This document shows positions 39,301 to 51,940 of a stretch of DNA of 64,000 nucleotides, piece after piece. A model generated the notes under the pieces. That model was not told where the DNA came from and ran no database searches. It saw only the letters and a list, made by a program, of their open reading frames with translations. Position 1 is the stretch's first letter. The number at the start of each line of letters is the position of its first letter. The translations under genes were made by a program, and so were the position numbers. Source of the stretch: Allacma fusca (Eukaryota; Arthropoda; Collembola; Symphypleona; Sminthuridae); assembly GCA_947179485.1 (NCBI GenBank), contig OX359248.1, positions 31,629,378 to 31,693,377 on the forward strand, written 5' to 3'.

Positions 39301-42300
39301 TGGTTGACTCAAAATTTTGTCGTTGACATCCAGTCATCCATTATCTATTTTTGAACGACGGTTTAAACGGAAATGAATTCGTTTTATGAAGGTTTCATTA
39401 GAATGCATGAGGCATCCCACATCACACACATAACCAGGAAAGTGTTCTCATAATGTTCCGACGACTGCAGTCTTACATATGGACGCAAATAATGTGATAA
39501 TAAATTCGTAATTAGTAGAATATCCGGATGAGAGAACCGCAAAGATGGCCTCAATAAAAATTGCATCGAGCTGTCTATACAAAAGTTTATGTGGGGGTTA
39601 CAAGGCTGTGGATCTTAATGTGCTATGCATATATTGAGCGTAATGCGTGACTTTGATTGACATTACAAGTCGCATCTCTATCTCTCCCCCTCTCTCTCCC
39701 CGTCAGAAAATTTACAAGGAAATTGGTTCTTACTAAATAACGAGATATATTTACAGTATAGTATTAATTATTCCACATGTTATCATGTGTGACCAACTTG
39801 TGAATGAATTGCATAAACTTTGCTGTATGAAATAAGCAAAATGTAATTACTAATATGGAGGAGTCACTACTACTGTATTTATTATTTCTATCTAATAATA
39901 AATAGAGGAATGTACCCATCATGAAATAAGCAAACAGTTTCCGACCCTTTGATGTAATATTCGTATTGAATAAAATTATATTAGCCATGCGTAGATACAT
40001 CTAAGAAATTATTTTGATACTCCAGCTTTAAATTCTGGAAAGAAAACATCTCTAAAGATTACAAAAAAATATGATGGAAGTGTATAATATCGTTAGAAAT
40101 TTTCAGGAACATTTTATCCAGTGAAGAAAAAACTTCTCCTGGAGCGTATGTATCCATTTGTTATTAGATTAAACATTGGCAATAGCTCAAAATAATATAC
40201 TTCATTCCACACCTCACTGAACTTTAACGGAATGTAAACTACTGCATCTGCATTCTGGAATTACCATGACGTGGGTGTGGGGTAAAGTAAAGACAATATC
40301 CTTTGTGGGTAAAATTTCACGCTCAGCAAATTCCTAAAAGACGAATTTGTTTGTAATTAGCAAGATTATCCTAGCATAGCTAATTTTAGGAAGTGCACAA
40401 GAGTGCAAGTAAGTAAAAGTGACTTTATTACCCTAATTAATGTGCAGACAAGGTCAAAAAATGCAAGAATGCGTAAATATTTGTTTAAGCTGGATCTAAA
40501 AACTCAAGTATGTTTATGTGGAGCGGCATTAAATTCCAAGTTCCAGGGAAATGAAAGGAGTGCCGGCGTCCCCGCCACTTCCTATTCCATTCCAAAGTTC
40601 ATCACACTCTTTCAATATGTACTTCAATAATTATTGACATTTTTAAAAGCAAGCGGGTAATGAATGGAAATTAAATGGTAAATTCTATTTACAATCTTGC
40701 TAACTTACAGTTATTAGTAGCGTACCTACATACAAGCTTCAATGTAGTAGCAAATTATTACAATAATTACTACCAGTAGTAATACTTGTTTTTGACAGGG
40801 AATGAGTCAGAGTAAATCTTTTGCTCTTTCATCGTACACTACTGATTCTGGCTGACTTCATTCACCAGAAGCCCCTATTCAAATTAATATGAGCTGGGAA
40901 AAATAGTTCGAAATATGTGAGCAGTTTGGAACGACATACTTTAAATGGTCTGAAGTCTGAGTCTGAACTCCATCTTAATATACCATCAACGGCTGACAAT
41001 GTTTACTCTTGAGGTTTCTAATGACATCCACTTACACAATTAGTTTAGATACAAGCTGTTGCAGTTCCTCCTGCACTGTCTCCTTTAAATCTATTTTAAA
41101 TTCCAGCATATGTCCAGGAGGTAGTGTTTTCTCTGGGTGAAAACTATGCAGTTTTTTTTTATTTTCTTAGTGCAACCAATTTATTTTATGTGGTCTGCTC
41201 ATAAGTTATTGACTATAAGTATTTTTTAAACCAATTTCTCGAGCGTTGAGTCCAATAACATAGATTAGCTAGACTTAAGAATTCTATTGGAATTAAAGGG
41301 TAAGAAAATAAATTAAAACTTGACTCTGTTCAGACAAGCTTAATGTTTTTTTTTCAGAGGGGATAGTAGAAACTGTATACAAATCTGCTTCGACCTTTAG
41401 TAGAAACATCATGAAACGACAATTGACAGCATGTCACCGACAGGAAGCATTAAAATGTGCATTTTTACATTAAATAGCTCCGACGCTATCTATTGATTTT
41501 TATTATGTTTTTCAAAACGTGCTGGCTGTCACACACAACCCGTGATAATAATAGATCCTGTGGGGCATGACAAAAAAAATGAGAATAACGTGTAGTTACA
41601 TTAGTGTCGTGTAGGTGGGTAGTAAAAACAGATTTTTAAAGTCCTATTTTTGGAAGACAGTTAGCTCTGATAGGGAATGTCGGTTAAGTCAACATAGCCA
41701 GCCTATATGGGGCATGCTTTAAGGGAGGGGCGCTTTTGTTTAGTTTAGGTGTATTTATTCACCTGAGGTAATCGTTCAGTAAAAAGTCATCTTTGCTGTA
41801 AAAACATGGATGATTTGATAGCTTATTGTTAGCAGTCATCACCATCACAAATGTATCATGTACAACACATTTATGCAGAGTAAACTTAGGGCAAGGCATG
41901 CTATGTACTACTAGCACCTTAAAATGTTTTTGTGGGACTGATGGCAATGTTTACTGTTGTATTTATCAAAATGTTACTCAAAGAAAGGGATGAGAGATTT
42001 TTTTTTCTCACTGTACAGCATTGTTAATTGTGGTCCTCATATGCGTCCACTTCTACAGATAGCATATTGCCTGAGAGCGTCTTCCTGTTTGATTTGCGAG
42101 CCAAGAAGTGTTACATGCACCTGTCATGCAAATAATATTAAATTAATGTCTTGTATGCAAATTTAATCTCGAAAAGGAGATTCAGTTCCACTAACGTGAC
42201 TTTGTTGTATGGTTCACAGATATTTTACGGTTAGAGTAAGTACACCAATAGTAACTGAAGTTCTAAACCTTTATTCTTAAAAAATTCAAGAACGAAATCG

Positions 42301-45300
42301 AAAATGTAATGGGAGGTTTTCTTACAAATTAAATTACACTCCTAATTTTAGAGGCATTCCGCAAAAATAACTTATGTCGTACTTGTTTTGACTACACACG
42401 CCTTGACTTCTATGGGAAGAGAAAGACTCTAAATTTTAAGATTACATTTGAAAGTTATTCTCTGGCCAAACCGGAAGTTGTACACGTAATTATTTTTATT
42501 AAATTTGTAGATTTATCATGGCAAGCCGGGTTGAAAGGAAGGTAAAAGTGGTAAAAAAAAGGCAGGGCATTCTGCCATGGTGTCCATTAGCTCTGGGTCT
42601 ACACAACCGTTGAGGAGCTGTTTGTCTACTTCACATTGTGCATGTATGTATGTATGTATATGCGCAAACATTTGATCACAGGCTGGGCATTTGTTCTTCA
42701 GTGACACTTTTGCTGTCATCTGGTTTTGAGCTAACAGAAAGTACTAGTTGTGTGAAACAAAATGACAATGTAAATTATTGTTTACTTATTAGTGATGACA
42801 TATGAAGGTACTTTTAAATATTCCTGTTGGAGTGCTATAATTTCCTAACTGAACCGTTAGAATAATAGTGAGATTACGTATTCCATAAGCGTAATAATTA
42901 TAGGGGGATGTGGGTTACCAAATAATGATTTACTGTTTCTCTTGTAACTACGTTTGTATGTATTAATACTTGACATTTGCAATTCATGTTGGATTACCTG
43001 CCTTGCAAAAAAATTCTTGTAAGTCGCTAAAATAAACATTTGGAACGAAGCTTGCCAATTCCCTAACTTTCATTGCATACTGACAAGAACCCTTTGACTA
43101 TAAATTTTTGAAAATAACACTAATAATTACGAAAAACCATTGTCGAGTTAAGTTAAAATAGAAAAACCGGTTCCCTAACAGTGATGGTTAACAAAATAAA
43201 GCTTTGATTAACTTTTTTTAAGCACATGCGGCATTTGCTATTATTTAATTCTCGATTTTATTCTCATAGTAATTTATTACTGTGAGTATAAGCACTCTAA
43301 ATATGTATCAAAATATGATTTAATAAGAATTTTAGAGAATTCATCATGTAAAAAAATCTATGATTTTGATTCAGCAGGAAGAAATTTGCAGGCACAGGAT
43401 AACACAAGATAATAGCTTTCAGGCTTTGAGGTGCATGGATCCCTTGTATTTACACCAGCTGTTCAAACTGGTAATAATGATCTCGGGCAGTCTTGAGTCG
43501 GTGTAAACAAGAGAATACGGTAGTCGAGTGCATTAACTCACAGCGTTCCAGTATAATAAGAAAGTCATTCAGTGACCAAGCGCCTGTTGCTTGACAAGTT
43601 TGATCGCTGCAGGATTTCTCCCATCTCTTCCTGTCTTCTGGATTCAGTTGGAACACTGCTTGCACTTTCACCTCTCGTCAGCTCATACATTTGAGTTCCT
43701 CCTTGAAAATTTTCTAGTCTGTTACTTTCATCATTACTTTTCCCAAATTTGTCTTTTGCCTACTCGTGCCTTTAAATTCTGGGGTATTTAAACAGTGGAC
43801 TTGGTTCCTCAGAATTCCAACGGTGATTCCAGGGAAGACTGTTCCAATCGGGTATGTAAATTTTCAGTATTTACTCTCAGTTGATTTCCAGTGAAATTCA
43901 AAAATTCAGTAGCTTTCACTCTACAATTCATATATGAAGAATAACTTGGCGTCCCATGTTTGAACTCATACATGGAATGTTCTACTTTCTACTTTGTAAA
44001 TATCTATCGGCTATCATTAGTGCCTCCTACCCCCTGTCATATGTTTATCCCCAGCCCACAGCATACAGTCAAATAAAGGGATTTAAATTTAAACATTTAA
44101 TTAAAGATTGTGACATGCAAAATGGCACTTTTGTACTGTGGGCGGTCAATTTAGACTAAATTGAAGCAATACTGTACATACAATAATTAATACAGACATT
44201 TGTTTCTGAGAAACGTAAGTTAGAACAGGAGGGTATAGTCATTATTTTGCTCATTTTAAATTCATTTCAAACAGCTTTTTAAAAATCCACTATCTATTCT
44301 TCTTGTAATAGGTTTGTCTTATTGCAGGTCTTATGACCGAGCTTATTATCAGCCTACATTCAATGATAAAAGTAATACTTTAATACTTTTCTCCAGGGAA
44401 AAAATATTTCCCACGTAATATCCCTACTCTTAATAAGAGTTTCACATGTGTACTTTAGACTCTCAATGGGTTTCAGGAACTGTTGTACAATATATAAGAT
44501 ATAAATAATGTATGTAATCATTAATACATACTAGTTTTACATTACATATATACTGTTTTCATCAAAGATGATGTATCTCAAACAATACAAATCTGAGTCA
44601 CTGAAGCTTTCATAGAGGGTTATTATTAATATCCTGGCTTTCAGCTTTATTGCTTGATCAGCAGATTTATAGCAACTGTTTTAGGACGCTGTTGGACTGA
44701 ATCACTAATAAATTCACGCCTTTCACTAATACGTTCAACTGCTCCCATGCCATATCATTAGGAACTTATATGACCTGATCGAATATTAACACCATATTCT
44801 ATTACTTCCCCGAAATTCAGCCTACGCTTGGAATTTGAGTCATAAGGGAGAATAAGAATTCTCATTGAAGATGTCTGGAGTAAAATGTGTAGGCTACAAT
44901 TTGCATGGGAAGGGATCCGAATAATATAAGACGGATTCTCCGAAGTGGTAGTTTGGGCTAGGCGGACATAAATCCTTAGGAATTTTTCATACATTATTGT
45001 ATAAGATTCTGTATCTTCATCGAAATTCCCTCTTGTATTGGAAGGAGAGTAAGTATCACATCTTATCCCTTGATTATTACTCCAGCTTGAATGAGTCTGA
45101 CCAATCGGAAGACGTACTAAAACAAACTCAATATTTATAGGATGGGAATTTAGTTCCATCTAAGGCACAGGTATGCAGGAAAACATCCCTGCTGCATCCT
45201 GTTTTCATTCTTGGGGCATGTTGATGTTCACAAGGCGATCCCAGTAAAATTGGTTTTGCCATTGCCAGGATGTGGTATTGCTACGAGGGAAAGTTTGTTT

Positions 45301-48300
45301 TGCTCTGAAAGTTGGAAGACATTTAAGTCCGGAAATATTTCTTCCAGACTTGTGCTAAATGTACTGTAGCGAAGGCGGAATAAGGAAATAGACTAAGGAT
45401 GAATTCTTGTTGATATTTGTCCAGGTTTGAACGCTCCAGGGTGCAGGTATCAATTGTAGTAACTTCAGTTACTTACCATGGGGATATATTATATTCCAAA
45501 TGATCTCTGATCGGTTTGTGTACATTCTTAGAGTCCTTCCTTGTTCATGAACCTCACTCCGTGACTGATGCCCTCCGAACTTTAGAGACCAAAAGTAAAT
45601 CCATTTAATTATTTGAAGTTACACGAGTCAATACACGGCCCACACGTCTCAATCCGGTGTATAGTAGGACATGTCAAAGCAGAACTGTATCTATCCACTG
45701 CATTGAGATTGGAAAGAATTAATGTAATTATGCAGTGCTATGTAATGTCAGTTGAATCAAGAGGGTTTCGGAAAGAAATGAAATATAACTCAAATTATAT
45801 AGCTGAATAAATATCTGAAAAAGGTTTAAGCATGATGTTAAAATTTTGAAATCGCAAAAGTGTTGCTTGTTATACTCAATTCATTTTCAGTCAATGGATG
45901 AGTACATGATGGTATTTGTAATCCGAGAGATTGCATGAATGCTTCATTATCTGGAGCATCTCGGGATCCTCGTGTGTCCGATGTATGTATATATATATGT
46001 ATGTAGGTTGGATTGAGAAATTATGGTATTAAAGTAGGAAATGAAAGGCGACTAATAAAATATAAACGCATCCTCCACAAGGTACAAGAGTCTACAAAAT
46101 TACTGGTAGTTCAGTACAAGAATATAAACCCGCATTGGAGTAATGAGCTGAGTGTAAATCTATATGTGCAGTTGATTTAATAGGTAATTTCACTCGCACG
46201 TATCTGCCGATAAGAATTCTATTGTTTCATACAGATTCGCTATTCAATTTAAAAATAATGACCACGCTTGCTTTCAAGTTTGGAACTATTTTTCACGTCT
46301 GTTCACTGTAAGTTTTCTCTTTGACGTTGTTGGCGTGGGGATACTAGTTACTTCAAACACTTGGAACTGGAAAAGACGGATCAAATTCCAGGCACTGTAG
46401 TCGAATTTCATCTAATGATCAAAAGTTGGGATTACATTATTCTGGAAATCTTTAAAACAGGGGTCAAATTCTTCGAAGGGTGAATCTCAAGTTATTTAAG
46501 TATGTCTGTCATATTGGAGTAAAAGTACTGTACCCAGTAACAGCAGCGTACCGCACGTGTTTCAAAATATTCACAAAAATGATGTTCTTCCCTAATTAGA
46601 CATAAAATCTGACATGAGTATCCGAACCTTAAAGTAATTAAAAATAAATGAAGTTAAGTTGGAGAAAGTATCCCTTGAATGAATTCTGATGATTTTTTCC
46701 AGAAAAAGATTTTACTCTGAAGGATACATACATACACGTTAGGTATCTATGTATATCTATTCTGTGGAATCTTAATTTTCCAGCAATTAATACTTTCGGA
46801 GGCCAGGTCGGGTGTCAAAAGCGGAAGAGATGATAATGTTTGAAGTTAAAATAAACCATGTGTAATAACTTTTGCATCCTTTGAAGCCAAATAATTATTT
46901 TTAGGGATAATAGACGTTAATTTTGCAAAAATCTAATAAGAGGGATGCTCTCAAGTTTTTGTGGAAACAGTGGCATCTCAGAATGGAAAGATTCAGAGGA
47001 AGGTAGAGTGTTTCCTTGACAGGATGGAATTTATATGTGGGCCCGGAAATTAAAAAAACTGACGTACAAATTAATTCAATTAAAAAACTATTACACGCTG
47101 TCATTAAGAATCTTCACTTTGGCGAAACGTTATGGAAGCAAAGCTACTCCGGTTTGCTTATTCAAGGCAGTTTTGTTTCCTGAAGGAATTTTGTTAAATT
47201 ATAGAAGTAGATTTGATTTTAGTCCTGTGATGACTCTCACTATATAGTACTTAAAAAATAAAACTTAATCCGGGAAAAAAATTAATTGTGTTGCCCTTAG
47301 GGCTGAGGGGTAAACTGTCGAAAGTAGAAAGTGAGACAATCTTGGGATCATTAATTTTATAGCTAAATTAAAGCTCAAGCGAATTCCTTCCTCCTGCATC
47401 AGTTTTAATTCAAAATTAGAAAGCAGAAATATATAATTCCTCAAGTTCTTTGCATTAACCTTGCATTGCTTCTTTTAATTTGCGTTTGAGGTTTTAATCT
47501 TTCATTCAATGTACTTCCGCCTTGGATTCCAACAGGTTTAAGGTCTTTGAAAGGGTCATTCCACGGTATGACACATATACATAATATAATTACATACAAA
47601 TTTGCTGTAAAATTATATTTAAAGTTACAAAATCGTTACCTGAAACGTCATATTTCTGATTCTGGCATTCCAAAAACTTTAGTGAATCTGCGGTTTGTTA
47701 TTCGATTTTTCTGGGGAAGTCACAAAGTCATTTTGATTTGACCAGTTTTCGGTTTGTTCATCAGTTTTTGAACTTTGAATTTGAACATTGAGCTGGTAGG
47801 GATGGATGTACACGCTCGCATAAAGTTTCACGTGTCTTCTTTGTAATTACTTTCGAGTTGGGGATAGAAGTCTGCGGGTGACATGAGCACGTCGAGTATT
47901 ATTTCATAGTTCACGGTGTGCTTAATGAGAACCTTTGATTTAATAATGTCTTATTTAGTTTAGCTGCATTAACGTCATCATAGTGTATCAAAAAATGCGG
48001 TTTCCATATTAACTTGTCATTTTGACAGCTGCAATAATTGCATGGGGAAGTTCACATTGGAGTTTTAAATCTTGCAGGAATCCTCACATATGTGTGCATC
48101 TAAATATAATATAACCAATTAGTATCGGGAAACTATCCGGAAAAATAATATGACAACCTTTACTGCTACCGTGTCATGATAAGAACTCCGTAGAATTTTG
48201 TGGAGAGTTATCAAGATATCAAGATACCATGCTAATATTAGAATCCGAGGAAACTTTTAATACTTTGTGACCTGTGATTTATACAAAATCCTTAATTGCT

Positions 48301-50642
48301 TTGAAGAAATTGGGTGTAAGGGCTTCTAGCTAACTCGACAAGAACAAATAATTTTTGTAGAGATCCATTGATGGCACTAGTGGTTATTAAGTGAAAATAC
48401 AGTTAAATTTTCATGGAAGAAATTTACAAAATATTTTTGATTATTACGGAGTCAAAATCTAAGATTTAGGGAATAATAAACGTACATTTTAAATCACAGT
48501 TAATCTTCGTGCTCCATCTGCCATATACATACATGTTATTTTGAGGAAAGCATTAGTTGTAATATAATCAGTGATATGACGTTTCGTGGAAGAGCTTTAT
48601 AGCATTTTGTATAAATATGTATTTGCTAGCATATGTATAAAAGCCATAAATAGCATTAATGTGCTTTCCTGGAAATTCTATAAACATACTGACAGTGGGT
48701 ACAGATACAAACAGGGAACAAATTGTATACACTATTTGTTTGTACTCCCCCGAATCAAAATCAGGCCTATATAAAATCAATTTTCTCTTTAATTGACAGG
48801 AAAAATTTGAAAGACATACTGATTTTGCATTTCATTGAATCATCTTCCTCTAAAAATGATATAACTATGCCAATGGGTCAACTCACTCAGGACTGGTTAT
48901 TTGAATAATAGAAGCACAACATCTTGTTTTGATTCAATCCATCAATCCTTTTATGGTTTTGCGTTCCATGCGTCACGGAATGTCATCCTCGCATTTTCAA
49001 TCCTAGCATAAACAACATTTCAAGTCTTACACTCTCTGTTTCTGAAAGAATGTTCGATGAAAAACACCTTTATAACCATAACCTGTTTTCAGGGAAACGG
49101 AAACACCTGCTAGTTTTACTTCATACCGAGAACACGCAAATTTTCCTTTTGTATCAAAGGCATCAATACTTTCTTTTAAGTTACACAACAGAGCCAGATT
49201 GTGAGAAGTTAGCATGTGGGAGAGTGAGCACTTCCTTGTAGTATAGTAGTGAGATGAAGAATCGATGCATGTTACCTGTCATGTCACTGGACTCCACCCA
49301 CACATTTTGTCCCCGGTTAGATCATCATCACTGGCAAAATCAATTTTGGAAATGTTTGGAATTTTATCAATCAACAGGCGCTGTCCTACTGAATCGTAAT
49401 TTACGGTACACTTTGTACGCGCTTATTGTAAGTATGCACGCACTTGTATAGAAAGCATTTATTCCTCAAAATCATTTAAGGTAGGATTAATTGGGCCCAC
49501 TTAGAATACATACTTGGTCAAATATGTAAATTTGTCCCTTATTATTTAGCACATATAACATTTACATTAATAAACCCATCAGTTGCATTTTATTTAATGT
49601 GTATTTTGGAATTGACAATGCTTCATACTTCTACAAATAAAAAATCACTCGATAGTCTCGAACACGAATACTCGAAAACGTCTATGGTAAAAAATATGGA
49701 AGGTAATTATTCTCTATTGGTTTATTTATACAGTATTATTACTTTATTTTCCTACTTGTTATCACTCATCAGTTTTATTTATTTTTACCACGGGAGTTGA
49801 GAACTTTTCAACTGAAAGAATTTAATTGACCACTTGGGGAAAGACTGTTTCTACACGGACTCCTTGTATTAGCTGGAAGAATATATTTCTCGAGAATATA
49901 GACCCTGTTTAGAAAGAACTAAACAATTATGACATATCTACATATAATTATATAAATATGTACAAACATACTTTCTTCGTACTCAACAGTGAAGGTTGGT
50001 CTTGGCATGGGATATACATATTATTTCCTGTTCCGGGGCCTAAATAACTTTGTACTTGCGCTTTTTAAGTGCTTTAGTATGTATGTACATGGTGTTAAGA
50101 TCACAGCCCAACAATCAGATTACCCTTTCTTACAACACATACATTTCTGTATTAATACCTGAAGCTATTGTAAGTATGTACCTTCGTATATAGTGATAGC
50201 ACTAATGTTTTAATACTGTGTTCACGTTAATATAATTATGCATTAATCATGTACATTAAAGATGAGCACGACATTTTAATTGCTCAAGATGATGGAAGGT
50301 GAGCTTTCTAGAACAAATACCAATGATACAGTGACGTGTGTCCGTCTCTATATCCTGTTCTATTTTAAGTACGATATGTTTCCCTTGTAAAAGCACTACG
50401 ATGAGAGGATTCCACTATTTTCTTCTTATTAAAAGTTGAAAAGGTCCTGTTTCATGAGACACAATTAAGGTAGGCTGGGTGAAGGAAAGAAATTGAACTG
50501 TGAAGTTAGTGATGGTTGTAAATACTTATATTATGTTTATACTACATAGGTGTGGGCGTTCGGGCTGTCACCGTACTTCTCGGGGAAGTGTAATTAATAG
50601 CAAAACTCAGGAAAATTCAAGCATCAGACAAAGACAAGTCCA
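36331..50642. other. Gene-poor stretch
   Basis: No gene with matched splice sites or a recognisable domain was found, apart from the isolated ORF at 44758-45159. The upper strand tends toward T and G. Some of it may be 5' intron or regulatory sequence of the plus-strand peptide gene at 50643. Confidence 0.45.
44758..45159 (-). CDS. Isolated 133-aa ORF, unknown
   Basis: A real ATG opens MELNSHPINIEFVLVRLPIG, and the frame runs to a stop after RSGHISS. Residue use is balanced rather than low-complexity (YEKFLRIYVRLAQTTTSENP). An acceptor-like ctgtgccttag immediately precedes the ATG, so it may be an exon. No signal peptide, domain or neighbour gives a role. It could be a decayed mobile-element fragment. 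Confidence 0.22.
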   Translation of the reverse strand: MELNSHPINIEFVLVRLPIGQTHSSWSNNQGIRCDTYSPSNTRGNFDEDTESYTIMYEKFLRIYVRLAQTTTSENPSYIIRIPSHANCSLHILLQTSSMRILILPYDSNSKRRLNFGEVIEYGVNIRSGHISS

Positions 50643-51050
50643 ATGAAGGGGGACTCATCCATCCGGACCGCTGACGTTTGCATTCATCGGCAATGGCGTC
50701 CCTGTGGGCTTTTAAAATGTACCCATTCACTCGTCGTGGTCGTCCTTTCCCTGCATCTTCTGATTTTCATGTCTCGTGTAGTAGAAGCTGAGGAGGGTCT
50801 GGGATCAAACCCGAATCTTCGTCAAAGGTTCTTGCAACATGGGGAGTCCGACTACAGTGCGGTGAATGATGGAACGCGGTTTGAGACCGCAGGTGGATCG
50901 GGATACTTTAATGTTGAAAAGCCTGTCAAACCTTATCTCAACTACCTGGCTGCGAGATTCAAGGGAATCGGGGAAAAGCAAATTAATTTGCAATCTGCAA
51001 ATGACGAGCCACCTTCAGCTTTGCGCACTGGACCCGCTGTAATTAACACG
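50643..51050 (+). CDS. Peptide precursor exon 1: signal peptide and propeptide
   Basis: 136 codons ending AVINT. The propeptide includes GYFNVEKPVKPYLNYLAARF, with no dibasic-Gly motif. If the intron is retained the frame continues 19 codons (VRFYKLQPPRLRKRFRSDD) to a stop. That would give a protein lacking the amidated peptide. Confidence 0.75.
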
Positions 51051-51442
51051 GTAAGATTTTATAAATTACAACCACCGAGGCTTAGAAAAAGATTCAGGAG
51101 TGATGATTAAAGTTACACTGAATCTCTATCTACTAATATCTATTCCATTTGAAATGGATTAAAAAAAAAGCATGGCATGAAAAGACTTTTGTATTTCGGC
51201 TTGTTTCTGGTATCATGGAAAGGAACGTACATGTTGATTAAAATTTTGCTCCTTTGTAATTACAGGTAAGGTCCAAGAAGGGCTTCAATGCTATCAAATC
51301 CTTAATGGGATTGCAATCAAGATCCTTGTCCAGGTCCATATCCATGGCACGGTCAATGTCTACCGAAGACTTTGTTGAGCCCGCTATTCAGACAAGACGA
51401 ACTCTTACGAGACAGTTTCGACCAAGACTTCGTTGGGGTTAA
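50643..51442 (+). CDS. Secreted neuropeptide-type precursor with C-terminal RPRLRW-amide, two exons
   Basis: The exons are 50643-51050 and 51266-51442, joined in phase 0 (donor ACG|gtaaga, acceptor ttgtaattacag), giving 194 aa. The ATG follows an in-frame TAG about 45 bases upstream. Residues about 29-46 are a hydrophobic signal segment (SLVVVVLSLHLLIFMSRVVEA) after a long basic N-region. Cleavage is likely near VEA|EEG. The body is polar. At the very end is QTRR, then TLTRQFRPRLRW, then Gly and the stop. This is a dibasic cleavage site followed by a peptide with a Gly amide donor. The expected product is a 12-residue peptide ending RLRW-amide. That ending is shared with some insect short neuropeptide F peptides (for example KPQRLRW-amide). 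The rest of the precursor is not recognised and only one copy of the peptide is present. The secreted-precursor reading is strong. The sNPF link is inference from the C-terminus. Confidence 0.75.
51266..51442 (+). CDS. Peptide precursor exon 2: amidated peptide
   Basis: 58 codons and a TAA, in phase 0. It opens VRSKKGFNAIKSLMGL, then a run of arginine-serine steps (SRSLSRSISMARSMS), a short acidic spacer and the terminal RR-TLTRQFRPRLRWG. All recognisable bioactive sequence is in this exon. Confidence 0.75.
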   Translation, partial: VRSKKGFNAIKSLMGLQSRSLSRSISMARSMSTEDFVEPAIQTRRTLTRQFRPRLRWG

Positions 51443-51735
51443 ACTAATGTCCTTGTATTTCTCCTTATTTTTGGGACTCTTTTGGTTTTGGTTTTCAAAA
51501 TTCAGGGAAATTCAGAAATATTTATGTGGTAGAGAGTGTACCAGAAAGATCTAATATTTTCTGAAGGGTTTGCTCCAGGTGCAATTCATATTTGAATTGT
51601 AGGAACTACCAATTAGTAGTTTTTTTATGTTGACTTTTTTGTCATACATGGATGGAATATCATTTGGCAGGGGTGTGAAGTATTGCTGAGTTGGGGCTTG
51701 AGGAGTTGGAATTTAAAACAAATGCTATGAACTAC

Positions 51736-51940
51736 AATAAAAGTCGACAAATTTCTGTACACATGTACATTCAGATCCAAGGTGAATCTCATTGTCAGTA
51801 TTGTAAACAACAATTTCATCTTCACCTGTGTGGAAGTACATTTACGGCTAATATTTATTCAACTGAACACATAAAATGTAATGTTGTGAAAATATGTAAT
51901 TACGTGAAAAAAATAAATAGACATGCAAGTAGCAAATAAA
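51736..51940 (+). promoter_or_regulatory. Candidate poly(A) signals of the peptide gene
   Basis: AATAAA occurs at 51736-51741, 51912-51917 and 51935-51940, about 300-500 bases after the stop. Which one is used cannot be told. Confidence 0.4.

Noticed and set aside
43450-43671. Minus-strand frame with NPEDRKRWEKS, reminiscent of a PH-domain edge
   Set aside because: Begins at GTG, has no neighbouring matching exon, and the resemblance is too short to support.
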